This document shows, piece after piece, positions 44,790 to 55,374 of a DNA stretch of 64,000 nucleotides. The DNA lies in assembly GCA_026826555.1 (NCBI GenBank), contig JAKSZT010017954.1, positions 4,864,642 to 4,928,641 of the forward strand, in the 5' to 3' direction. Numbering within the stretch: the first letter of the stretch is position 1; each line of letters starts with the position of its first letter. A program made the position numbers and the translations under genes. The notes below the pieces were generated by a model. It was not told the DNA's origin. It worked only from the letters and a program-made list of their open reading frames with translations, and did not search any database. Source of the DNA: Tolypeutes matacus (taxonomy: Eukaryota; Chordata; Mammalia; Cingulata; Chlamyphoridae).

Positions 44790-46275
44790 AAAATAACCAA
44801 ACAGCATTTCTAACTAAAATTTAAAAGGATAAAAAGGAAATAATAGTTTTAATATTCATCAGAGCACAATAAATTGGAAAACCAGGAAACTGTGCAAGAA
44901 ACCTAAGATCTTTTTTATTCGAAAAAGCTTAGTAGAATAGCTAAAGCGCTGGCCAATATAAAAAATGAGACAAATCACAACTACTCAAAATCAGAAAAAA
45001 GGGGGGTTTAACTGCAGAAAATAAAAGCACGTACATACTTAAAAATTATTATAAATGAAATTATGAGCTGTAACTACATTCTTCAGTCATTGAAAATCTT
45101 AATGAAATAGATGGCATTCTACATAAATACAAAATATCAAATTGATGTAAGATCATCGAAGAATTTGAAATAATGCTAAGTGATGAAAAAATTGAGAAAA
45201 CATTTGGTGTGGATGTTTTCTGCTTGCCTTCCAGCCCTATACTCCATCTCTCTCTCTAGGGCTCTGTTTCACAGAAAGCTGAACTGTATGGACAATGTCA
45301 GAGGGTGCCTCTGACCTCGTTCCAGTTGGCTTTGGCCAATGGAAGGCACCAGCGAAAGGTCAGAGGGTGGGAGGGGAGAGCAGTTGGGTATTTGTATCAA
45401 CCCTTCAGGGTTGGTTGGGGGTACCAGGGTCCCATTACTGGAGCACAGCTCCCGTCAGTCTTCTCCATGCTGGTACAAGTCTTGATGTTCTCAGTACTTG
45501 GTCGTTCCCCTCATTTCTTTGCACCTATGGGTGGGAATGTCTCCCTGCTCTAGCTAGCCGTGGCTGCCCACACCTTGTTAAGTAAACTTTTAAAAATTCT
45601 CTTTACTTGCCCTGTTTGGCGAGTCATCTATTTCTTATTTGGATACTATCTACTACCAAATAAAAAGGAAAAACAAAACAAACCAACACCCCAAGATTCC
45701 TATTGGAAAAAATCAGTGGAGTCATTGGTCATTTTTTCCAAAATTTTAAGGAATAAACAACTAACCTTCAAGTTTTATAAAATGTACCCCACCTCCACAA
45801 AAAAATCAAAACAAAACAAAAAGCTAAAAAGCTATATAGTTTACCTTTAAGGCACAGGTTCCTGATCCTGACCAAAACAGCAAAAAAATATTTTAGGATC
45901 ATCTTACTTATGAATATAGAACTATGTGATTAAAACAACCCCAAGAAGTAAAATTAAATGAGACATTAAAATAATAATATAAATCCATGAAGGGTTTATC
46001 CCAAGTTGAAAAGCAATTCAATATTAAGAGAAATGTTAATACATCGTTATAGCTTATATTACCATCTCAAAAGAACGAAGAGTGAATAAATCAATACATG
46101 AATGGATATAAAAGGGTATTTTATTAATTCAATCCATTATTAAAAATGCTTAATATTATAAAGAGTCTATTCCAAGCTGAGTTGACATTATGCTCAAAGA
46201 AGAAAGAAGCACTGTAAGCATTCCTTCTCAAGCAAAGTGCCAAAAAAACCCTACTCTGCCTTCTTATTTAATTCA
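44790..46275 (+). mobile_element. old L1 ORF2 fragment, interrupted
   Basis: Low-identity sense L1 ORF2 sequence (44790-45205 and 45700-46275). AATTGGAAAACCAGG, CCAAGTTGAAAAGCAATTCA and GCACTGTAAGCATTCCTTCT resemble L1 ORF2 in order. There is no open frame. The interruption at 45208-45660 is described separately. Confidence 0.5.
45208..45660 (+). mobile_element. unassigned repeat within L1
   Basis: GTTTTCTGCTTGCCTTCCAG, CCAGTTGGCTTTGGCCAATG and a GTAAACTTTTAAAAATTCTC stretch suggest a mammalian LTR-like or medium-reiteration repeat. It separates two L1 pieces. Family not assigned. Confidence 0.45.
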
Positions 46276-46589
46276 CTTTTGAATTAAATTTCAGTTCTGG
46301 TGGCCACCAAGAAAGTGGGAGTCTACCCTTAACCTGAAAGAACATTAAGTAACCTGGAGGCAATAGCCCTAGGCCCTGCTGTCAGGTGGGACTAGAGTTG
46401 TTCCCTCACCTGCTCTGCCCTGGAAACAAGTCACAGCAAAATCCAGAGAACTAACCTTTATTTCTTAGGGATTCTCTAGTCCCAACCCCTCACTCAGCAC
46501 ACGAGAACACTGAATTTCAGATTTGAGAAGTGAGTTACTCAAGAACAAACTACTGCCAGAACTAGGACAAATAACCATGATTCACTGAG
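46276..46589. other. no supported feature
   Basis: About 310 bp of unassigned sequence. Confidence 0.4.
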
Positions 46590-46725
46590 TACCTACCACT
46601 TACTTCTCAAAGAGCCCATGAAATAAATGCTATTACTGCTGCCTGCTTACACAGGAGGAGATGGAGGCTTGGAGACATTAAGAAACCGCTCCAAGATCAT
46701 ATGGTAAGGGACAGAGAGATGCCCA
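46590..46725 (-). mobile_element. MIR fragment
   Basis: Antisense MIR: GAGTACCTACCACTTACTTC, GAGGAGATGGAGGCTTGGAG and TTAAGAAACCGCTCCAAGAT. Confidence 0.65.
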
Positions 46726-46828
46726 TTATGAGCTTAAACTTTCTGTATCCTTTGAAATCTCTAGTGAGGGTGGGATCAGGGCCAGCAGGTAGGGTTTGAA
46801 TCCCTTCTCAGGGTGCTAGCTACCATAG

Positions 46829-47212
46829 TGTGACGGTTAGGCTAATGTGTCAACTCGGCCAGGTAATTGTGTCCAGGTGTTTGGTCCAGCAAGCACTGGG
46901 CTAATTGTACAACAAGAGCATTTATGGACTTGGGTCACCAGTGAGTTTACTGTGTGGATGGCTGATTACACCGGCATCAATCAGGGAGATTGCATCATCA
47001 GCGCGTGAGGCTTTTATCCAACCAGTTGAATGCCTTAAAAGGGGAAGTGATTTCAACATTCAGAGAGAATTTCCCAGCTCGTCTTTGGACGGCCAACTTC
47101 TCCCAGAAACTCATCAAGGACCTTCACTGGACTTTCATCGGAGCCCCTGGTTTGCAGCCTGCCTGAGGAACCTGGACTTGTGCATCCTCGTGGTCGCATG
47201 AGAGACTCTTCC
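46829..47212 (+). mobile_element. LTR A, 3'-truncated half of a chimera
   Basis: Starts TGTGACGGTTAGGCTAATGT and continues GTGTCAACTCGGCCAGGTA and CCAACCAGTTGAATGCCTTA, a mammalian LTR type I recognise but cannot name with certainty. The 3' part is missing. At about 47212 it joins an oppositely oriented family X LTR that is also truncated. Confidence 0.6.
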
Positions 47213-47568
47213 TGGGGCTCGTTTCTTTCCAGGCTCAGCTGCTCTGCTGTCTTCACCAGGGCAGCTATAAACTGTCAGGCAAATGTTTCATCTCTGTTCC
47301 TGGGGCCTCTGCCGTGTCTAATGAGCTGTCTCTGTGTATCTTCTGTGTGAGTGCCCATTTATATAGGTCACCAAGGGGGTGAGGGCTTAACCCTGCACGC
47401 CCTAATGACATGGTCGAATCAAAGCCCTAATCTTGATTTAATCAAGTACATGTAAAGCCTTTGAATTTAAGTCAACCAAAGGGTATCATGCCCAGAGGAA
47501 CAGACCAGTTTACAAACACAATGTATATTTCTCGTTTTGGAATTCATAAATAATATCAACCCCCCACA
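47213..47568 (-). mobile_element. family X LTR, 3'-truncated half of a chimera
   Basis: Matches the right part of the minus-strand copy at 50303-50902: CTCGTTTCTTTCCAGGC, CATGGTCGAATCAAAGCCCT, AGGAACAGACCAGTTTACAA, ending CAACCCCCCACA. Only the 5' portion (in its own sense) of family X is present. Confidence 0.7.
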
Positions 47569-48343
47569 GTACCCCATAGCCCTGTGCTGCCCTCTGCCAG
47601 AAGCTGCCCGCAGCCACCAGAGACGCTTCCTGGAACACAACAGGAAGTGTCACGTCTTCTCACGGCTGTATCACATTGTCCTGTGGGTCAGCTCCCAGCA
47701 GCACTCGTGTAATTTCTAGAACAGGCCTAGAAATACCACGATTGGTGTATCTTCATTAGGATTACTTCTAAGGCTTGATTGCAGCATTAATCATAAAGGG
47801 GCTCTTTCTAGATATTTGTTTGACAATCTCCCTAGACGTCCTGTGGTGTGGCTGAAAGAGCACAGCACATCGAGGCAGGACACTCGGGTTTCTGGGCACT
47901 ACTTACCAGCTTCAGACTGGAGCCCTGGCCTTTCCGGGCTTTTCTGGCTTCGCAGATGAGATGGAAGTCAAGGTCCTTGCTTGCCTGAAGCCTGGACTTT
48001 AAGCTTATTCATGATCTACCGATTCTCTGCTGTGCTGTACTTTTTGCTAAAAGCAGAAGGGGTTTGCTGCACTTTATCCCCAGCACATCATCTATTTTCA
48101 CCTTTCTACACCTTCGTGGTGCTCACTCCCTTTCCCTGAAGAGCCCTTCCCGTGGATTGCTGCCGCCCTATAGCACACACCTGATCAGGATGCTTCTAAA
48201 GTGCCACAAGCTTCATGGTGTGTCCTGGATCTGTGAGTGGGTTGGCAAGCACATTCAAAGTTCAGGCGGTTTTCAAGGCTGCCTCGGCTTTTACTTTCTG
48301 CCTGGCCCTCTGGAGTCTCCCTCATCCAGGGATTAGATTGAGA
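47569..48343. other. no supported feature
   Basis: Mostly unassigned. A degenerate MIR may lie near 47840-47960 (TCGGGTTTCTGGGCACTACT), too weak to call. Confidence 0.35.
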
Positions 48344-48480
48344 GAAGGAGAGAGAGAGAGAGAGAGAGNNNNNNNNNNGAGAGAGAGAGAGAGAGAGAGG
48401 GGTAGAGATGGACATAGAGCTAGAGATACAGGGAGATGTAGATGTAGATGTGGATGTAGATATATAGATATCTAAATATC
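48344..48480. repeat. (GA)n and (GATGTA)n microsatellites with a gap
   Basis: An AG repeat spans 48347-48400 and is broken by ten N bases. It passes into GATGTA-type and GATATA-type repeats at 48421-48480. The GA length is unknown because of the gap. Confidence 0.92.
48369..48378. other. assembly gap (10 N)
   Basis: Ten N bases inside the GA repeat. The true missing length is not known. The two open frames that span the gap are meaningless. Confidence 0.99.
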
Positions 48481-48489
48481 TAGACATAG

Positions 48490-48995
48490 ATCACTTATGC
48501 TTTACAGCAAGCTTTTTTTGTGTCATTTAACTATTTTTTTTCTTTAAGATTTATTTTATTTACTTATTTCTCCCCACTCCCTCGTTGTTTTGCATTTGCT
48601 ATGTCTGTTTGTTGTGTGCTCGTCTTCTTTTTAGGAGGCACCAGGAACCAAACCTGAGACATCCGATGTGGGAGGGCACCTGAGCCACCTCCGTTCCCTG
48701 CTTTGTTGGGTCTCTCATTGTGTTTTCCTCATGTCTCTTGTTGCATCATCTTGTTGCATCAGCTCACCGTGCCAGCTTCTTGCGTCAGCTCACTGTCTTG
48801 CTCGTCTTCTCCAGGAGGCACCGGGCACCGAACCTGGGGCCTCCCGTGTGGTAGGCGGGAGCTCAATTGCTTGAGCCACATTTGTTTCCCTCAACTATTA
48901 CTATTCCCAACAACACTGTGAGGTATGAACTATCATTACTTATTTTTTCAGGAGAGGAAAGTGAGGTTCAGAGAGATTAAGTAACTCGCCTCCTT
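48490..48995 (-). mobile_element. MIR split by a DAS SINE
   Basis: MIR antisense pieces lie on both sides: TCACTTATGCTTTACAGCAA and TGTCATTTAACTATT before, then CAACAACACTGTGAGGTATG and GAGGTTCAGAGAGATTAAG after. The intervening 355 bp are a DAS dimer. Confidence 0.7.
48536..48890 (-). mobile_element. dimeric DAS-type SINE inside a MIR
   Basis: Two tRNA-like units on the minus strand: CACCGAACCTGGGGCCTCCC near 48826-48845 (outer) and GGAACCAAACCTGAGACATC near 48644 (inner), with a T-rich tail at 48533-48541. The flanks TTAACTATT and TCAACTATT match at eight of nine, a short decayed duplication. Confidence 0.8.
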
Positions 48996-49749
48996 TTCCT
49001 TCTTAGGTTTTAACCTACTGGAACTCTAATACCACATCTTTTACAAATATATTCTCCAGAGTAAGTAGCACAACACCTGCTTGTTAAATGAATGAACACA
49101 CGTGCTAAATAAATAAGGGACTGCCTATTAATACTACTGTCTGATTACCTTTTAGGCCTATTGCCAGGTTTCTTTGGGGCCTACGTGTGGATGTCAGAGC
49201 TGGATTTCTTAGCTACGATCACATATTTCATTTGTGGAATAATTTAGAAGTGTGACCACAAGATAAAATGTCAATCTGACTCTGGGTTAAGCAGTGTTTC
49301 TAATTAAGCTGCAATGTACAGTGCTTACAGCTAAATGCAGTGTGGCTTCAGAGATAACTCAGCAAATAGTCCCTTGTCTCCATTATCTCATTCACTGGCA
49401 TTTCCCTGATGAGTTTATAAATCCCTGTGGAATCACGGCTTCGATCTCTTTAATGAGGCCTTTAAAATCTGGAGGAAAATTATAGCAGCAGATAATGTTG
49501 GCTTTGCTATAGACCTATTTTTGCAAAGGTTTTCTCTCCCCTTCAGTGAAGTAAATACCATCCGATTAATTTCATGTGAGTTAGCTGGGCCACATGATTG
49601 AGTCAATTCTTCAAGCAGCAAAGGAATGTTAAAAGCAGTTTCTGTCTTCCCTGATGTGGTGGGTAACACAAAGGGAAGTAGTCCTCTCCTTTAGTGAAGA
49701 GTGGGGTGGAATGGGAGCGCTTACCTGCCAGAGTCACCGACCCAGGTGA
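48996..49749. other. repeat-free; possible conserved noncoding DNA
   Basis: About 49110-49660 is continuous unique sequence with several AATTA cores. No coding signal was seen. Conservation is a guess. Confidence 0.35.
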
Positions 49750-49860
49750 TCATCCTTTCATGGTCAATGGTGACTAAGCCCCTACTGTGTGCTAGGCTGC
49801 AGGCTAGGTGCTGAGGTTACAGCAGCGAATAGGGAGCTTCACTGTCACATGGCAAGTACT
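49750..49860 (-). mobile_element. L2 3'-end fragment
   Basis: Antisense L2: TAAGCCCCTACTGTGTGCTA, GGCTAGGTGCTGAGGTTACA and CAGCGAATAGGGAGCTTCA. Confidence 0.7.
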
Positions 49861-50297
49861 GAGAAGGATGAACCAGTAGGAGGAGCACATGGTCCTGATG
49901 AGCCAGATAATCGTCTGTTGGCGCTTGGTCCTCTCCCTGATGCCTCACATGCTCACCTGGGCATTGTGGCTGCCGAAAACCTGGGAACCTGTGTTCCCAA
50001 ATCCCCAGCAGGATTCTGGTTTATATTCTGAGCTGAGAGACACCGAGATAAGGGAGGAGGAAGAGAACAGAAGCCATTTCTAATCACTTGCCAGTGTCAG
50101 GTAGAGCCAAGGGCTCTGGCAAACAAGTGATTTTGCATAGCAGTGCCTTTTGATGGTGCTACCGGTGTCTGTGGTCGTAAGCTCTGGTGGCCTGACTGAC
50201 AGTGGCGATTTCTTGTTTCCTTGAAAGGTAGGAGTTACCTTAAAGCATTGGGAGCATTTCATGAGGTAGCAGACATTTCATAAAGGAAAGTTTGCCA
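49861..50297. other. no supported feature
   Basis: Unassigned sequence. Confidence 0.4.
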
Positions 50298-50302
50298 CCC
50301 TG

Positions 50303-50902
50303 TGTTAGTCAGCCAAAGGGGTGCTGATGCAAAATACCAGAAATCTGTTGGCTTTTATAAAGGGTATTTATTTGGGGTAGAAGCTTACAATTACAAGGCC
50401 CTAAAGAGTCCAACTCAAGGCTGCTTTCTCACCAAAGTCAGCTGCTTTGTGTTCTCTGCCTGGTCTCTCCTTTCTTCCTCTTCAGGCTCTGTGGGCCCAG
50501 CTTCTTCCAATATCAGCTGTAGGCTGGTGTAGGGCTTGTCTCTCAGGGCGTCCTATATCAGTCTGGCATAGAGCTCGTTTCTTTCCAGGCCTTATCAGCT
50601 GCTCAGCTACTCTGTTCTCTTCAGCTGTAACCTATTATGCTAATGGCTCATCTCTTCCCGGGGCCACAGGATCAAAGTTTCCTCCTCTTCTATGTCTGTG
50701 GAGTTCTCTCTCTTCCTGTGTGAGTGTCTGTTTATATCAGCCCACTGACATGGTTGAATCAAAGCCCTAATCTTAACCTCATTTAATCAACAACATCTCA
50801 GCTGAATCTAATACAATCAAAGGGTATCGCACCCAGAGGAAAAGACCAGTTTACAAACATAATCTCTCTTTTGGGGATTATAAATAATCTCAAACTGCCA
50901 CA
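50303..50902 (-). mobile_element. family X solo LTR, complete
   Basis: The plus strand starts TGTTAGTCAGCCAAAGGGGT and ends CTCAAACTGCCACA, the reverse of the 31662 copy. The flanks CCCTG (50298-50302) and CACTG (50903-50907) match at four of five positions, and the antisense polyadenylation signal is TTTATT at 50367-50372. About 600 bp, matching the 595 bp of the 31662 copy. Confidence 0.8.
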
Positions 50903-50907
50903 CACTG

Positions 50908-52009
50908 CAGCAGAGGAAAACAAACAGCAACAGAAAACACGGCCAGAGGAAATGCTGGCTGGGTGCAAAGGATATATGGGACAGATTGTGGAAGAGGGAA
51001 GCTCTAAACACCAAATATGGCCTCATGGTGCTTGCACACTTACACAGAACTGTTAAATAGATGCCCTTTTCTCCTTGCTTTGTTATCTATATATTTGTTT
51101 ATAATAATTACTTTTTAATTTCCTCTCCTATCCTTTTACTACTTTATATAAGGTGGTGGTTAGCCTTACATTTTTTCTTTGGTGTCTGATGGGACTTCTA
51201 GCCTTCCAAATATGGCATATCTTGGTTTACACAGTGTAGAGTCACATCATGTTATATGGAAACATGATATTGTAGCTTTGTTAATATGTGGAAGTTGAAT
51301 ATTAGAAGCATAGGTATGGGATAAGGAGAAGTCAGAGGGGTGTGGACTGACCCAGATTTTGTTGATCGGTATTCAGTATCATTCTGGATGCGTTGCCTAC
51401 ATTGCAAGCAAGGAAACCAGGGAATTGCATTTCCCAGAATTCTAGGTCAGCATTGTTCTGGTTTATGCTCCACTAATGGGGCTGTTAGAGGCCAAAGGGA
51501 AGCAGAAGTCATTGTCATTTCTCTGATGGTCGTGGGCAGATGATTGGGCTTTGGAACATATAAGATTTTGCAGCAGCATCTGAACAGACCTCTGTGATTT
51601 ATCTGCTCCAGTGCTGCAGAAAACAGTGACTATCAGTTTTGGTGTCTGCATTTTCCCCCACCTGGGTGGTAGTAGTAAGCTCCTGATTTCCTAAAAGCTG
51701 GTGGAAAACCTGAGTTCTGGTAGTGGAATTCCCTGCCCTTTTCTCCTCCAAGATTCCTATAGTTTCACAAGTTCTGGTTCTCTGTCTAAACTCTCTTTAT
51801 AAAATACATATATGGTTATATATATGTATGTGTGGTTGCTCTTTTTCTGATGCAACCCTATTTGTTATACCAGTTTAGGAAGCCTAGCAAGGCTATGGGA
51901 AGTCCAGAGGACATGGAATAATAGGGCCTATGAACCCTGGGCACTGAGTAGTGGTAATAGGGGAATATGGAGGGAGTTGGAGGGAAGTAGTGACGGGTAC
52001 CACACTTAT
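50908..52009. other. mostly unassigned
   Basis: The 51310-51880 part (GAATTGCATTTCCCAGAATT and TGATGCAACCCTATTTGTTA) may be an old LTR, but I cannot confirm it. No coding signal. Confidence 0.35.
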
Positions 52010-52425
52010 CACATACTGCAATTTTCCAGGCATATCATAAATAGTTCTATTTAATCCTTATAACAAGAGTGTAGACTCTAAAGGACAGATTTTGACTTGG
52101 GTTCTAGCCCTTATCCTACATGCTGTATGATTGTGGATAGTAAAAGCTTATTTGTGAAGACCCTATTATCTTCATTTATAACACACGGATGATCAGTGTC
52201 TAGCCTATGGGGCTATAGTGAAAGTTAAAAAAGGCAACCTACAGAAAGGGCTTAATGCTTAATTACAAAGTAAATTGTGAGTATGCATAGCCTCTATTAT
52301 TTCATTCTTATTTTCCAGATGAGAGTATTGAGCCGCAGAAAGAATTAGAAAACTTATCTGCAATCATAGCAATTAATATATGTTAAAACCAGAGCTCCAA
52401 AGTCTGTGCTCATGCCTCTTTTTCA
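52010..52425 (-). mobile_element. MIR (minus) split by a second MIR
   Basis: Antisense MIR: CCAGGCATATCATAAATAGT and ATTTAATCCTTATAACAAG up to about 52080, then TTATTTTCCAGATGAGAGTA and GAACTTATCTG-like sequence from about 52280. The interval carries a sense MIR. Confidence 0.55.
52085..52270 (+). mobile_element. MIR inserted in a MIR
   Basis: Sense MIR: GACTTGGGTTCTAGCCCTTA, GTATGATTGTGGATAG, TTATCTTCATTTATAACACA and GGGCTTAATGCTTAATT. Confidence 0.55.
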
Positions 52426-54589
52426 TAGAAATTATGTGATATTTAAACAAATGACAAGCTCAGAGAACTGTATGCTTGTATTAGCTACTTGGAATACCTA
52501 GAGTGGTTCCTAGTTTTTCAATGGAATCCTGATTCATATACTTTATATTTCATAAATTTTTTTGCATAACTTCTCTCATGATAAAAATGACCTAACTTAT
52601 CTACCTCGGAGTACCAAATATCAAGACTATAATCATCAGGTAGTGTTTGTCCAGTGCCTCTTAAAACAAAGAGCAAACAGTGAAGGGGATTTTAATATAG
52701 GTCTCTAAGAAATTAATAGCAAAACAGTGTTTTGAGAATTACTAAATGCACACTTGCTGAGATGAGCTATGTGTGATAGTCTCTAAATATGTATATTCAG
52801 TGAACCACAAATAATGTTACAAATCTCCAGTTCATCCTCTGTGAGAACTAACAATGAGACTTAACAAGTATGGCTAATGGTCTACTTCTTCTTCAGAATA
52901 CACTTGGGTGCTTTCCAGTTCTGGAAGTTCTCCTGTGTCCAACGGTTTGCCTGTTCACACCTTATGCATCCAGCTCCAGAGCCTGGGTTACTCATCTCAG
53001 AAAGCTTCCAGCATTTGTTTAAGCTCAGCTTACAGTCTGTGACCTCTGAGGTTTTCCTTTGTTTTGTGTGGAAGAGACCTCAGGTGCACACAATGGATTC
53101 ATCATGTCATTGGTCCATGTGGAGGCCTCTTGTTGTTAATTATTTATTTGCCAATTAGTGTATATTAATAATGCAATCAGCACCCATGAACCCATCACGC
53201 TTAGATTCTGTAGAAGATTTCTCTTCTCCAAAATGCTCTTAAAATACTGGAAGAATTGTATGTGGCATAAAAGTAGAACTATATGATTTTTGCAGATGTC
53301 TCTTTAATCTCATCTCTGCATTTACATCTTGGACACAGTCTGCACTTTCTTCCTTTTCTGTAAAAATAAGGAAAAGACATTTCAAATCCCTTTTGGCAGA
53401 AAGAAAAATGTCCTCCTCATAGTCCAAGCTAAAAATGAATCAGTCTTGGGCAGAAATCAATACGCTGACACATTCTGCTCCTACCACTAAGACTCCCTTT
53501 GGAAACTGCAGATTGGGACATTTCTACGTGAGCAGTCTGGCATGAGTTGTATGAAAATTTTGGAAACTCTGTTTGCAATTAATGGAGAATATGAACCTCT
53601 TATAGAAACTGCTGTTTAATAGTAGATACTCAAAATTTTCAAATGAGCAAAATAAGTGAATTCTTATTTAAACATTCTTTAAACGAGGGCACATTTGTTA
53701 AACTTTAATCAAAGGAAGTGATATTTCAAAGAGCCTGACAAAACATAAATTTAAAAAAACATGTAAATGAGCAATTAACTCACTACTTAATTGCAAAATT
53801 TCAACTTTCTAAAAGCATGGGTTTGAACTGAACTGATAATTAAATATAAGAAACCACAGGAAAATATGCCAATTTGCTTACCCACCAAATTGAACAAAAA
53901 ATATATTATGTAAAAAACAAAACAAAACAAAATCTGGGAATTCAAAATAAGTGAAAACAAAAGCAAATAAAATAACTGAGTCTATTGAAATGCAAACCAA
54001 AAATGTTTTCTAAACCAGTTGTCATGTAACCCAAAAGGTAGTTTCTAAAGTGTATGTGAAAAAAAAATGCTAATTCTTTCAGATTTATTAAAACATTTTG
54101 AAGACAGTTGATCATTTGCCATCTTTGTGCAAGAAGTCCCATAATTCACTTTCACATTAATTAAACATAGATGATGAGAGAGGGAAAAACAGAGGGAGGA
54201 GGAGGACTACGGAATGAGAGAGAGATTCTCCTTTGGCTGCTGCACAACTAGAAAGGAATTGCAGAAAGCTTGTAAAAACTTCAAGCCTATGGCATTTCCT
54301 CAAAATCTAAGAGAACTGTTTGAACCGCCTTTTAACCATATTTATGGTAGAACAGAAATTTCTCTCATGGAGGACTAAACCTAAAAGGAAACCACTTATT
54401 TGCAATTAGTACCACAAATCAAATCCATTAAGTGATCTTCATCCTTAGTCTACAAACTGATCCCTTCTAGAGCTGCCACACATATTCAGAAATCCCTAAA
54501 TAGTTATGTCCATGAGAAAAATTGGAGGCTATCTAATCCAGCCTGCTAAGCAGAAAAAAAAAAAAAAAAAAAAAAAAATCATAATCACA
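52426..54589. other. repeat-poor, AT-rich; A25 run at the end
   Basis: No recognisable repeat except an A25 run at 54554-54578. About 53240-53900 is unbroken unique sequence and a candidate for conserved noncoding DNA. The 93-residue frame at 52877-53158 shows no recognisable domain. Confidence 0.4.
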
Positions 54590-54780
54590 ACAGCCTTTAT
54601 TGAACAAAGTGCAAATCACTTTCCATTTATTACCTTTAATCCTAGACATGCAAAGCAAGGTCTGTTATTTGAAATTTGCAGATAAACCAAGGATTGGAAC
54701 CTATGTGACTTGTCCACCTCGTAGGGACGAGTAATGGAGCCTGATTTGAAAACGAATCTTTCTCTAAAGCCCACATTGTT
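54590..54780 (-). mobile_element. MIR fragment
   Basis: Antisense MIR: CACTTTCCATTTATTACCTT, GCAGATAAACCAAGGATTGG and GAGCCTGATTTGAAAACGAA. Confidence 0.5.
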
Positions 54781-55374
54781 TGTTCTACACTAGAACAATA
54801 GCCATATCATCTTTCCAGATACTCTAACTCTTCCAAGGATGGAGAGCATACTCAGAAGGCAATGGCCCCTTTGTCAGTCAAGGAAAATTATAGAAGAAAC
54901 TTTTCTGTCACGTACACCCATTGGTGCTGCCCCCTGAAGCAGAAAGAAAAAAATTTGTATCTTTCCTCCATGAGACTCCTTCAAATATTTGATGACTGCT
55001 CTGTGGCACTCCAAGTCTCCTCTAGGCTGAGTCGTAGCCATGTTTGCTCTCACTCATAATACAGCTAAACCAACCCCAGCTTGTAGGGCGGACTCAGCCA
55101 ATCCTCCATGGCAAAACTTCCAGAACTTTACAATCTTTCTCCAGGTATTGGACTCTGGTCAAAGAAGGTGAAATAATTTCATCATCAGAAATCTCTGAAA
55201 TCAATCCCAAGGAGGTGACGGGGGAAAATGTCTGTTACTTTTAGCGGTGAATCTACTGAGGTGATTTTTGTTATGAAAAACAGGTGACTCTATGACTCAG
55301 AACATAGGATCCAAGGCAGTGTTGGGCATTTTTTCATTGTTATGTTTTTCTGCTAAGATATGCAACATTTGTTC
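54781..55374. other. no supported feature
   Basis: Unassigned sequence. Confidence 0.4.

Noticed and set aside
52890..52915. Possible splice acceptor (TCTACTTCTTCTTCAG) before the 93-residue frame
   Set aside because: A pyrimidine tract plus AG is common in noncoding DNA, and the frame that follows shows no recognisable domain or matching donor.
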